The notes beneath the pieces were generated by a model, which had not been told where the DNA came from, did not search any database, and saw only the letters and a list, made by a program, of their open reading frames with translations. This document shows positions 1 through 7,248 of a DNA stretch of 20,821 nucleotides, piece after piece. The DNA is from Chthoniobacterales bacterium (lineage in GTDB: Bacteria; Verrucomicrobiota; Verrucomicrobiia; Chthoniobacterales; UBA10450), in NCBI GenBank assembly GCA_013694945.1, contig JACDBM010000055.1, positions 1 through 20,821 on the forward strand, read 5' to 3'. A program made the position numbers and the translations under genes. Position 1 is the first letter of the stretch, and each line of letters starts with the position of its first letter.

Positions 1-86
1 TCGAACGGCGTGATGCCTGCTCTTTTGCAATGGGAATTCCTTCATGTTAGCCTGTTCCCGCTCGCCGGAAGCGCGCCTTCTTACTT
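1..86. other. Left edge upstream of ftsH, no gene assigned
   Basis: This stretch is too short to identify. On the plus strand one frame closes at 11-13 and another at 48-50, so it may carry the last codons of an upstream gene, but nothing recognisable is encoded. I see no convincing promoter or Shine-Dalgarno site in front of the ftsH ATG at 87. Confidence 0.2.
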
Positions 87-2123
87 ATGTCATCCGATCG
101 AAACTCCAAAAAGGACAACAAGTCCGGCGGCTCAGAGCCGAGCTTCAATTGGCGTGGCGTTGTCCTGATCGCTATCGCCCTTGCGCTCCTCGGTCTCGCG
201 GTGCTTTTCCGTGGCGGCGCCTATTCGAATCTCGAAGACGTGCCCTACAACCGCTTCCTCGAGCTACTGGAGAATAAGGAAATCGTCGCTGATAACAAAA
301 ACCCTCTCCAGATCGTGGTGGAAGATGGCCGGGCCACGCAAACGCTCCGCGGCGCTTATTTGAAACAGGGCGCCGGGGCCACCGCCGCCCAGCAAGTCCC
401 CTTCCGGACCACGGTCTATGCCAGCGTCGCGAAAAATCTGGAAGATCGCCTCGCCGCCGCAGGTGTTCCGTTCGCGTTCCGGATGGATTCAAATCTTATG
501 GCACAGACGCTGATTGGCTTTTTGCCCATCGCAGTCTTCCTCGTAATCCTTTACCTGCTCTTCCGGCAGCAGATCCGCATGGCGGGCAAGGGCGCGCTCA
601 ATTTCGGTAAATCGAAGGCGCGGATGCTCGCACGAGACAAGAACAAGATCACGTTCAAGGATGTCGCCGGCGTGGAAGAGGCGAAGGACGAAGTTACGGA
701 ACTCGTCGAGTTCCTGCGCGATCCGAAGAAATTCCAAAAGCTTGGCGGACGCATTCCAAAGGGCGTCTTGCTCGTTGGTCCTCCGGGCACAGGCAAGACT
801 CTGCTGGCGCGCGCCATCGCCGGCGAAGCCGACGTGCCGTTTTTCTCGATCAGCGGTTCGGATTTCGTCGAGATGTTTGTGGGCGTGGGCGCGAGCCGAG
901 TGCGCGACATGTTCGAGCAGGGCAAGAAGTCTGCGCCTTGCATCATTTTCATTGACGAAATTGACGCGGTCGGTCGCCATCGTGGGCACGGTGTCGGTGG
1001 GGGACACGACGAGCGGGAGCAGACCCTGAATGCGCTCCTCGTTGAGATGGACGGCTTCGATACGCAGGAAGGCGTTATCATCATCGCGGCGACGAACCGC
1101 CCAGATGTCCTCGATCCCGCGCTGCTCCGTCCGGGTCGTTTCGATCGCCAAATCACGGTTAATCTCCCGGATGTAAAGGGGCGCGAAGAAATTCTGCGCG
1201 TGCATTCGAAAAAGGTCAAACTCGCGGAGGCCGTCGACCTTCAGGTCGTCGCCCGGGGGACGCCCGGCTACTCCGGCGCGGAACTCGCGAACGTGATAAA
1301 TGAAGCGGCGCTCCTCGCCGCGCGCCGCGGATTGAAAGGCATCACGTTGAAGGAATTGGAAGAAGCGCGCGATAAAGTGCGCTGGGGCAAAGAGCGCCGC
1401 AGCCTTGCCCTGAGCGAAAAAGAAAAAACAAACACCGCCTATCACGAAGCCGGGCACGCGCTTCTCCTCGAATTGCTTCCGCATACCGAGCCCCTGCACA
1501 AGGTTACCATCATCCCGCGTGGTCCTTCGCTCGGCTCCACCATGTGGCTGCCGGAGGAAGACAAATACACCAACCGCAAGAACGAGCTTGTCGCCAGCCT
1601 TGTCGTGAAAATGGGCGGACGCGTTGCGGAAGAGATCGTCTTCGGAGATGTCACCAACGGCGCCAGCGGAGATATCAAAATGGCCACGAACGTCGCTCGC
1701 CGAATGGTCTGCGAATGGGGGATGAGCGAGAAGATGGGGATGGTCGAATATGGGGAGCACGAAGACTACGTTTTCCTCGGCCGCGATATCTCGCGCGCGC
1801 GCGATTACAGCGAAGCGACCGCCGAAGAGATCGACCTCGAAGTTCGCAAGTTGATTGATGACGCCTACGGCATCGCCAAGAGAACGCTCACCGAAAATCG
1901 CGAGAAGCTTGAGATTATTGCGAAGGCTCTGCTCGAATACGAGACGCTCGATGGCGTGCAGATCCGCGACATTATCGAGCACGGTCGGATGCTGAATCCG
2001 CCTCCCGGCCCTCCGCCCTCTTCCGGCGAGAAGATGCAACCCGAGAAGCCGCCGAAGCAAGTCGTCGTCGCCCCCGATGTGACTCCGCCTCTCCCGGGCG
2101 GTCTGAGCGGGGCACCGGCCTAA
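87..2123 (+). CDS. ftsH: ATP-dependent zinc metalloprotease FtsH
   Basis: Membrane-anchored AAA+ protease that extracts and degrades membrane and short-lived cytosolic proteins as a hexamer. The 678 residues show two N-terminal membrane helices (about 22-42 and 141-160) around a periplasmic segment. The AAA domain follows, with Walker A GPPGTGKT at 231-238, Walker B IIFIDEID at 286-293 and the second region of homology (TNRPD...RPGRFDR). The M41 peptidase carries HEAGH at 453-457, and the third zinc ligand is probably Asp529 in GASGDIK, where many FtsH proteins have GASND. Length is normal for the family. The last 40 or so residues are a Pro-rich, probably disordered tail. The ATG at 87 is the natural start but has no clear Shine-Dalgarno sequence. 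It stands alone; the next gene has its own promoter-like sequence. Identification is secure. Confidence 0.98.
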   Translation: MSSDRNSKKDNKSGGSEPSFNWRGVVLIAIALALLGLAVLFRGGAYSNLEDVPYNRFLELLENKEIVADNKNPLQIVVEDGRATQTLRGAYLKQGAGATAAQQVPFRTTVYASVAKNLEDRLAAAGVPFAFRMDSNLMAQTLIGFLPIAVFLVILYLLFRQQIRMAGKGALNFGKSKARMLARDKNKITFKDVAGVEEAKDEVTELVEFLRDPKKFQKLGGRIPKGVLLVGPPGTGKTLLARAIAGEADVPFFSISGSDFVEMFVGVGASRVRDMFEQGKKSAPCIIFIDEIDAVGRHRGHGVGGGHDEREQTLNALLVEMDGFDTQEGVIIIAATNRPDVLDPALLRPGRFDRQITVNLPDVKGREEILRVHSKKVKLAEAVDLQVVARGTPGYSGAELANVINEAALLAARRGLKGITLKELEEARDKVRWGKERRSLALSEKEKTNTAYHEAGHALLLELLPHTEPLHKVTIIPRGPSLGSTMWLPEEDKYTNRKNELVASLVVKMGGRVAEEIVFGDVTNGASGDIKMATNVARRMVCEWGMSEKMGMVEYGEHEDYVFLGRDISRARDYSEATAEEIDLEVRKLIDDAYGIAKRTLTENREKLEIIAKALLEYETLDGVQIRDIIEHGRMLNPPPGPPPSSGEKMQPEKPPKQVVVAPDVTPPLPGGLSGAPA

Positions 2124-2145
2124 CGACAGGTCAGAAAGAAAGTTG

Positions 2146-2175
2146 TTGACCCGCTGCCGCCGGTCTCTCTACCCT
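2146..2175 (+). promoter_or_regulatory. Possible sigma-70-type promoter for the secreted protein gene
   Basis: TTGACC at 2146-2151 and TACCCT at 2170-2175 are separated by 18 bases, in the gap between ftsH and the next gene. The implied leader is about 95 bases and contains a small CCCT/AGGG hairpin at 2219-2229. The -10 box matches the consensus only at its first two bases and last base, so this is tentative. Confidence 0.35.
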
Positions 2176-2276
2176 CTCGACAACAACATACAAATCGAAG
2201 CGAGTCTTCGATGGCCCGCCCTGACAGGGTACTGGGGTTTCCGGACGAGCCTTTCAATTCAACAGAAAGAATCGTC

Positions 2277-3050
2277 ATGAAATTAATCATCCCTGCCCTT
2301 GTCTCGATCGTCGCCTCCGCTGCGTTCGCTCAAACACCGACATCATCGCCCGCGGAACGCGCGAAGGCGTCGCCATCGAGTTCTCCGGTAGCCTCGAGCG
2401 CCACCAGTTCCGCGTCGTCAGCCACACGGTCTGACGTTTACCACGTCCACTTCGCCAAATCGGCGGTGGGAAAAGCAGCACAGCAGGCCGACGTTCTGAA
2501 GAAGCAAAATCCGACAGCCCCCATGCCCGGACATTACGTCGTGTTTCGCCACCAGGACGGGGATGCGTGGGACTATGCGGTCATTGAGCATCTCGGAACA
2601 AAGGCGACGGTAGATGCGGCGCGGCCAACTCCCACCCCAGCGCAACGCGACCTCGGCGATTGGCATACTGATACTTTCGTCAGCGGACCACCATGGGCGG
2701 ATTTTGCGCGGGAGATGGGGCTCGGCGATGACGCGACGAAAAGCGCCGGCTCTGTTTACATTGTCTCAATGTATCGCGCCGCGCCGGGACAACGGGATGC
2801 GCTCGACAAGATGTTGAACGAGCCGCCGGATCGGGCCGTTGATACCTCCTCAGGGAATGTTGTCTTCCAGCATCTCGAAGGCGCTGATTGGACCTTCGTC
2901 GCCGTCGCTCGCTTCAACTCGTGGGACGATTTCGCCAAAAATGAAATCAATAGCGTGGCGCAGACAAACAAGAACGCGGGCGGATGGTTCCAAATTCGCA
3001 ATCTGGTATCTTCCCACACCGATACGCTGTGCGATCGGATAACTCCCTGA
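2277..3050 (+). CDS. Secreted protein with two ferredoxin-like (NIPSNAP/Dabb-like) halves, function unknown
   Basis: A 257-residue exported protein. Residues 1-18 form a clear signal peptide (MKLIIPALVSIVASAAFA, cut before Gln19), followed by a Ser/Ala/Pro-rich linker to about residue 52. The rest is an internal duplication: VVFRHQDGDAWDYAVIEH (88-105) matches VVFQHLEGADWTFVAVAR (195-212), and each half begins with a similar strand (VYHVHFA at 54, VYIVSMY at 160). This pattern resembles dimeric alpha-beta barrel proteins; I infer the fold from repeat spacing and not from a match to a named family. The ATG at 2277 is chosen over the in-frame ATG at 2211 because it begins the signal peptide and has AGAAAGA seven to thirteen bases upstream. 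No catalytic motif is evident. It could bind a small ligand or be an oxygenase-like periplasmic protein. Confidence 0.85.
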   Translation: MKLIIPALVSIVASAAFAQTPTSSPAERAKASPSSSPVASSATSSASSATRSDVYHVHFAKSAVGKAAQQADVLKKQNPTAPMPGHYVVFRHQDGDAWDYAVIEHLGTKATVDAARPTPTPAQRDLGDWHTDTFVSGPPWADFAREMGLGDDATKSAGSVYIVSMYRAAPGQRDALDKMLNEPPDRAVDTSSGNVVFQHLEGADWTFVAVARFNSWDDFAKNEINSVAQTNKNAGGWFQIRNLVSSHTDTLCDRITP

Positions 3051-3055
3051 TCGCA
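3030..3055. repeat. Inverted repeat across the stop codon of the secreted protein gene
   Basis: TGCGATC (3030-3036) and GATCGCA (3049-3055) are a perfect 7-bp inverted repeat with a 12-base loop that spans the TGA at 3048-3050. No T-run follows, so it is not a classical terminator, but it could protect the 3' end or slow transcription. Confidence 0.4.
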
Positions 3056-3102
3056 GCACGTCGATCCTGTGAGACTTCGGCACGACGACGCTGCCTGGCT
3101 TT

Positions 3103-3123
3103 CCGTGCCTCTGAGTGGCACGG
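3103..3123. repeat. Perfect 7-bp hairpin
   Basis: CCGTGCC (3103-3109) pairs with GGCACGG (3117-3123) around the loop TCTGAGT. It sits directly beside the 12-base palindrome at 3125-3136. Confidence 0.5.
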
Positions 3124-3206
3124 CGGCGAATTCGCCATCGCCGAAGTGACCGGCAGTGCCGGATGATGCGCTACGTCAAGGTGGGAACGTCGCGCTCTCT
3201 CTAACG

Positions 3207-3226
3207 CCGGCGAGACTTATCGCCGG
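3207..3226. repeat. Perfect 7-bp hairpin with GGCGAGA core
   Basis: CCGGCGA (3207-3213) pairs with TCGCCGG (3220-3226) around a 6-base loop. It lies 45 bases past the 3' end of the hpf-like gene. The core resembles the hairpin at 10471-10486, the only other one of this kind I noticed, also in a convergent gap. Confidence 0.5.
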
Positions 3227-3271
3227 AGCTGGCACCGGCAGCAACGCGCTGAGCTTCTGAGTCCCGCTCGT

Positions 3272-3604
3272 TTATTCGCGGCGCTGCTTTTCGACGAGGT
3301 GCCGCAACTGTCGCTCCATCGTTTTGAATGCGTCGTGCACAGCCTTGGCGAGCGGCTGATAGGAATCACCGGCCGTTTCGCGGTCCTCCGCAACGAGCTC
3401 GTGGCCCGGCGTCACCGTGAGGTCGATCCGGACACGAAACGGGTTTCCTTTTTTGTGATTATGATTTGGCTGCTCAATCGCAACATCACAGCGGTTTATG
3501 TGATCGCAGAATTTATCGAGGCGCGCTGCTTTTTCGCGCACCATGCGCTCGATCTCGTCGGATTTCGCGACGCCGCGATAAGTGATTTCGACAGGTAGTT
3601 GCAT
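3272..3604 (-). CDS. Short HPF/RaiA-family ribosome hibernation factor
   Basis: A 110-residue S30AE-family protein. The family binds the 30S subunit near the decoding site and holds ribosomes inactive, or as dimers, in stationary phase. Visible features are the N-terminal strand and helix (QLPVEITYRGV, then DEIERMVREKAARLDKFC at 16-33), a basic His/Lys stretch NHNHKKGNPFRVRIDLTV (47-64) of the type that contacts rRNA, and a closing helix AVHDAFKTMERQLRHL (88-103). It lacks the C-terminal dimerisation domain of long HPF, so it is a short form. It is the last gene of the minus-strand operon, 44 bases after the release-factor-like gene. No clear Shine-Dalgarno site precedes its ATG. Family assignment is firm; whether it silences single ribosomes or pairs them is not readable from sequence. 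Confidence 0.9.
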   Translation of the reverse strand: MQLPVEITYRGVAKSDEIERMVREKAARLDKFCDHINRCDVAIEQPNHNHKKGNPFRVRIDLTVTPGHELVAEDRETAGDSYQPLAKAVHDAFKTMERQLRHLVEKQRRE

Positions 3605-3648
3605 AAGATCAATCAGGAAAGTTCGACCGAGTCTTCGCGCCGCGAGAA

Positions 3649-4122
3649 CTAGATCGGCTGCAGAGAGCGGAAATGCTGGGGCAAACTCGCCAGCTCAATG
3701 TTCACCAGATCGGATTTTACATGCTCCACAATGCGATCACGGACCTCCGCCGGAAGCAGCTCCACGACCGCAGTATGGATGGAAGCTGGCGCTGCGAATG
3801 ACCAGCCCTCTTTCCCCTCGCGTCTCACTACTTCGGTAATGCTATCTGCGAGCTGTCGAAAAATGCGGCGATCATTTTCCGCTTCCATTCCCTGGCGTTC
3901 CGCGATCGAGTTTTGATGGCGTCCGCCGCCACCCCCGATTCCGTCACCTACCGGAAACCTGCCCGCTTGATCGGTGAGCTTATCCTGATAACGGCCATGC
4001 GCATCGGTCGTCTCGAACGCCTGCACGAGTCGCAAGCCTGCGCCGCGCGCAGGTGTCTCAATCACCTTGTAAGCCTTCAAGCTCCCGCGGTCTGTCACAA
4101 TGATCAATGAGGTAGGTGTCAT
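3649..4122 (-). CDS. Release-factor-like protein (host-attachment / baeRF type)
   Basis: A 157-residue protein usually annotated as host attachment protein. Such proteins have been related to bacterial versions of archaeo-eukaryotic release factor domains. It opens with SLIIVTDRGSLKAYKV (5-20), the usual first strand pair. A Gly-rich loop GIGGGGGRHQNS (61-72) runs into AERQGMEAENDRRIFRQLAD (74-93), which resembles the eRF1 segment after GGQ (Gly-Gln, Arg/Glu-rich helix, then RxVAE-like end). The C-terminus has WSFAAPASIHTAVVELLP (107-124). The start is the ATG at 4122, whose ATGA overlaps the stop of the upstream HAD gene, indicating translational coupling; an in-frame upstream start at 4161 would add 13 residues and overlap the HAD gene more. 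Being next to hpf supports a ribosome-related role. Peptidyl-tRNA hydrolysis is an inference, since the exact GGQ is absent. Confidence 0.85.
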   Translation of the reverse strand: MTPTSLIIVTDRGSLKAYKVIETPARGAGLRLVQAFETTDAHGRYQDKLTDQAGRFPVGDGIGGGGGRHQNSIAERQGMEAENDRRIFRQLADSITEVVRREGKEGWSFAAPASIHTAVVELLPAEVRDRIVEHVKSDLVNIELASLPQHFRSLQPI

Positions 4123-4874
4123 GCCAAATCGGTCTTTTCTCCGTCTGTTTTTCGCTGCCAAAGGAATCGTTTGTCGGTCACGAACTGCGCTGGGTGGTTA
4201 TTCGCCCCGAACTGTGAGTCGAAGAGAACGGAAGATTTGTAGCTCGAGAGCAAAGCAGCCGGATCGCGAAAGATTGCAACGGCACCGGAAGCACGGAGCT
4301 CTCCTTCATTAAATCCACCGCAAAGCAGCGCGATACTTTGTAGTCTGATTTTCTTCGCGGCCTGGACGTCGTACGGCGTATCACCGATCGCAATTGCTTC
4401 GTCCGCGGGCACATCCAGCAACTGCAAGGCACTCGTGAAAACATCCGGGCTGGGCTTGAAATGTTTGACGTTGCTCTTCGTTGTCTGCGCGTCGAACAGG
4501 CCGTCGAGCCCGGCAAGCTTCACGTAATGCGCGACTTCCTCGTCGTTCCCGGAAGAAGCGAGCGCGACGCGCTTGCCGTCCTTGCGCACACGTTCAAACA
4601 GCTCTTTTACTTTAGGAAACGGTCGGACGCGCTCGAGATATTTTTCCTTGAACAAATCAGCGCGGAACTTGTCCATCTCCGACCCGATCTGCTCCAGCTC
4701 ACGCTCGCTTAGGAACACCGGAAGATACTGATCGCCACCTTTACCGATTTGCCGCCGCAGTTCGGAATACGGAATCTCGCGACCGAAATGGCGGAACGTC
4801 TCTTGCCACGCTTGCGCGTGGAGATCGTTCGAGTCCACCAGTGTTCCGTCGAGATCGAAGATCGCGGCCTTCAT
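4119..4874 (-). CDS. HAD-superfamily phosphatase (beta-phosphoglucomutase / phosphoglycolate phosphatase-like)
   Basis: A 251-residue haloacid-dehalogenase hydrolase. Motif I is FDLDGTLVDS with nucleophile Asp7 and acid/base Asp9; motif II is LASSGN with Ser107; motif III is Lys140 in HFKPSPDVF; motif IV is IGDTPYD with Asp165 and Asp169. The helical cap between motifs I and II (about 15-85) marks subfamily I, which includes phosphoglycolate phosphatases and beta-phosphoglucomutases. Substrate cannot be told. GGAGG at 4879-4883 fits the second of two tandem ATGs, at 4874, which shares its first base with the GlgX stop (TGATG); the first ATG, at 4877, is the alternative. Residues from about 214 onward form a tail beyond the expected fold. 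A role in sugar phosphate handling fits the glgX neighbour but is inferred. Confidence 0.92.
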   Translation of the reverse strand: MKAAIFDLDGTLVDSNDLHAQAWQETFRHFGREIPYSELRRQIGKGGDQYLPVFLSERELEQIGSEMDKFRADLFKEKYLERVRPFPKVKELFERVRKDGKRVALASSGNDEEVAHYVKLAGLDGLFDAQTTKSNVKHFKPSPDVFTSALQLLDVPADEAIAIGDTPYDVQAAKKIRLQSIALLCGGFNEGELRASGAVAIFRDPAALLSSYKSSVLFDSQFGANNHPAQFVTDKRFLWQRKTDGEKTDLA

Positions 4875-7120
4875 CATGCCTCCAACGGGGGTTTCGACTT
4901 CTTCAGGATCGCTTCCGGCTCCTCCTTGCGCGGCACATCCACAGGCCGTTTTTTCCAGGATTCGTGACGAGCTTTGGCCTGCGAACCGGCGGTCAGTCTC
5001 AGGAGCTTGGTTGCGCGACCCTCAACGTCAAAGTCATCACCGGAAGCGAATTTCGCGCCGTTCTCCACAAACCCTTTCTCCTTCATCGTGTCCATCACTA
5101 GCCGCCACTCCAGGTTCTCTTCGCCTGGAAGAACGAACGGGATCGTCTCGTAATGGGCGTTGATCAGCAGCAGGAAGGTCTGGTCTCGGATCGGCTCACC
5201 AACGAAACTCAGCACATCGATCGTGTCGCCGCTCAAGAGCATGCCGAGACAGCGCACAAAGGGCGACGACCATTCCTCGTCGTTCATCTCGTTGCCGCCC
5301 GGATTGAACCACATCACATCCTTGATCTCGGAGCCGCGAATGCGCCGGCCCTGAAAGAATTTCGGTCGCCGAAAGACTGGATGTTCATGTCGGAGCTGGA
5401 TCAGCTTCCTGGTAAATTCCAGCAGATCCGTTTCCTCCTCGTTGTGCTCCCATTTCAGCCAGCTCAGTTCGTTATCCTGGCAGTAGGCATTATTGTTACC
5501 GTTCTGGGTCCGGGCACATTCGTCGCCCGCGCAGATCATCGGCACACCTTGCGACAGTAAGAGCGTCGTCAGCAAATTGCGCCGCTGCCGAGCGCGCAGC
5601 TCCTGAATTTCCGAGTCGTCGGTTGGGCCCTCGGCGCCGTGATTCCATGAGTGATTGTTGTTGTCGCCGTCATTATTATTCTCGCCGTTCGCCTGGTTGT
5701 GCTTCTCGTTGTAACTGACGAGATCGTTGAGAGTGAACCCGTCGTGCGCGGTCACGAAGTTGATGCTCGCGTACGGTCGGCGGCCGTTGTGTTGGTAGAG
5801 GTCCGGGCTACCCGTCAGGCGATATGCCATTTCCCCGATCCGCCCCTGGTCGCCTTTCCAGAAACTGCGGACCGCGTCCCGATATTTTCCGTTCCATTCC
5901 GCCCAGAGCACCGGAAAGTTGCCGACTTGGTAGCCACCCTCGCCCACATCCCACGGCTCCGCGATTAGCTTCACCTGCGAGAGGACTGGGTCCTGGTGAA
6001 TGATCTCGAAAAAGGCGTGGAGCTTGTTCACGCCTTTATCGTCGCGGGCCAGCGTGGAGGCGAGATCGAAGCGGAAGCCATCGACATGCATGTCGTTGAC
6101 CCAGTAACGCAGGCTGTCCATGACCAGTTGAAGCGTGCGCGGGTGGAGCAGGTTGAAGGTGTTTCCCGTTCCCGTGAAATCCAGGTAGAAGCGCGGTTCT
6201 TCGGGTGAGAGCCGGTAATAAGCCGGATTATCTACTCCGCGGAAACTGAGTGTGGAACCGAGATGATTGCCTTCGCCGGTATGGTTGTAGACCACGTCCA
6301 AAATGACCTCGATCCCGGCCGCATGGAGGTTGCGCACCATGCCTTTGAACTCGGAGACCTGGCCGCCCACTGAGCCACTGCTCGAATACCTTGCCTCCGG
6401 CGCGAAGAAGCCGATCGAGTTGTAACCCCAATAATTCGTCAGGCCTTTCTCGACCAGAATCTTGTCGCTCACGAAGGAGTGCACCGGCAGCAACTCCACC
6501 GCGGTCACACCGAAGTCCTTCAGGTAGCTTATTGCCGCCGCACTGCCGAGACCGGCATACGTTCCGCGCAATTCCTCCAGAACGTCCGGACACAAGCGGG
6601 TAAAACCTTTCACGTGCAACTCATAGATCACCGACTCGTTTAGGGGCCGGCTAATCCGCTTCTCGTCGGCCCAGTCAAAGGCATGGTCAATGACCACAGC
6701 TTTCGGCATCCCCCACGCGTCGTCCCGAAAATCGCGAGTTAAATCCCCTGCTTCCGCCCCCACTACATAGCCGAACATTTCGTCGGCCCAATTGACTCGC
6801 CCCGCGATCGCTTTGGCGTATGGATCAATCAAAAGCTTGGAGCTGTTGAAGCGCATTCCACGTTCCGGATCATACGGACCAGAAACTCGATAGCCGTACG
6901 CTTGGCCCGGACGCACATCCGGCAGAAACAGGTGCCACACCTGATCCGTGTGCTCGGTCATCGGAATTCGAATGTTCTCCTGCGGCGACTCAGGCTGGTC
7001 GAAGAGGCAAAGGTCCACCGACGTCGCGTTCTCGGAGAAGATCGCGAAATTGACGCCGTTCCCGAGCCAGGTGGCGCCGAGCGGGTACGGATAACCGAGC
7101 CAAATTTTAACCGGTGTCAT
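4874..7120 (-). CDS. glgX: Glycogen debranching enzyme GlgX (isoamylase type)
   Basis: A 748-residue GH13 enzyme that hydrolyses alpha-1,6 branches of glycogen, usually short stubs left by phosphorylase. An N-terminal CBM48-like domain covers about residues 8-100 (PLGATWLGNGVNFAIFSENA). The catalytic barrel has all four conserved regions: DVVYNH at 275-280, GFRFDLA at 348-354 with nucleophile Asp352, the acid/base Glu388 in LIAEPWD, and VTAHD at 456-460 with His459 and Asp460. The Asn/Asp-rich stretch NGENNNDGDNNNHSWNHGAEG typical of GlgX follows. The ATG at 7120 begins where homologues usually begin; a TTG at 7174 would add 18 residues. It heads the minus-strand operon and its stop overlaps the HAD start. 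The 128-base gap upstream suggests a promoter of its own, but I could not fix one. Confidence 0.96.
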   Translation of the reverse strand: MTPVKIWLGYPYPLGATWLGNGVNFAIFSENATSVDLCLFDQPESPQENIRIPMTEHTDQVWHLFLPDVRPGQAYGYRVSGPYDPERGMRFNSSKLLIDPYAKAIAGRVNWADEMFGYVVGAEAGDLTRDFRDDAWGMPKAVVIDHAFDWADEKRISRPLNESVIYELHVKGFTRLCPDVLEELRGTYAGLGSAAAISYLKDFGVTAVELLPVHSFVSDKILVEKGLTNYWGYNSIGFFAPEARYSSSGSVGGQVSEFKGMVRNLHAAGIEVILDVVYNHTGEGNHLGSTLSFRGVDNPAYYRLSPEEPRFYLDFTGTGNTFNLLHPRTLQLVMDSLRYWVNDMHVDGFRFDLASTLARDDKGVNKLHAFFEIIHQDPVLSQVKLIAEPWDVGEGGYQVGNFPVLWAEWNGKYRDAVRSFWKGDQGRIGEMAYRLTGSPDLYQHNGRRPYASINFVTAHDGFTLNDLVSYNEKHNQANGENNNDGDNNNHSWNHGAEGPTDDSEIQELRARQRRNLLTTLLLSQGVPMICAGDECARTQNGNNNAYCQDNELSWLKWEHNEEETDLLEFTRKLIQLRHEHPVFRRPKFFQGRRIRGSEIKDVMWFNPGGNEMNDEEWSSPFVRCLGMLLSGDTIDVLSFVGEPIRDQTFLLLINAHYETIPFVLPGEENLEWRLVMDTMKEKGFVENGAKFASGDDFDVEGRATKLLRLTAGSQAKARHESWKKRPVDVPRKEEPEAILKKSKPPLEA
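4879..4883 (-). promoter_or_regulatory. Ribosome binding site of the HAD gene, inside the glgX 3' end
   Basis: Read on the minus strand this is GGAGG, one base before the first ATG and four before the second. The spacing favours the second ATG (4874), and the site is one of the few clear Shine-Dalgarno sequences in the window. Confidence 0.55.
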
Positions 7121-7248
7121 GAATTCGAGCCGTTCCTTATCAGCTACGGCGATGCGCTTGGCAACGGGGAGCAATCTGGGAAGCGCTTCAGTGCCCCGAC
7201 TGCTACATTCGGATTTTTATGCGTTTTTTCCTAAGCGACGCTGCAGTT
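7121..7248 (-). other. Leader region of the glgX operon
   Basis: A 128-base gap between the PGRP-amidase stop and glgX. Read on the minus strand it is A-rich near 7213-7232 (a run of As, then CATAAAAAT) and so could hold a promoter, but no -35/-10 pair with good spacing stands out. AAGGA lies 13 bases before the glgX ATG, too far for a standard ribosome binding site. Confidence 0.3.

Larger units (their letters stand above)
3051..3271. other. Convergent intergenic spacer rich in perfect hairpins
   Basis: The 221-base gap lies between two converging genes and holds no supported coding region. It contains a 7-bp stem with 7-base loop (CCGTGCC 3103-3109 / GGCACGG 3117-3123), a 12-base palindrome (GGCGAATTCGCC, 3125-3136), CCGGCA/TGCCGG at 3150-3162, and CCGGCGA/TCGCCGG at 3207-3226. 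None is followed by a T-run in either direction. The density suggests a repeat element or a bidirectional 3'-end region. Confidence 0.55.

Noticed and set aside
489..2060. Long open frame of 523 codons on the minus strand opposite ftsH
   Set aside because: It is antisense to an unmistakable FtsH and its translation has no recognisable domain; GC-rich codon use in the real gene keeps the opposite frame open.
2211..2276. Upstream in-frame ATG for the secreted protein
   Set aside because: It would put 22 polar residues in front of a complete signal peptide.
2947..3138. Minus-strand peptide in the spacer with SEARKARQRRR-like sequence, suggestive of a dispersed repeat
   Set aside because: The resemblance to translated interspersed repeats is impressionistic, and only one copy is visible here; kept only as part of the hairpin-cluster finding.
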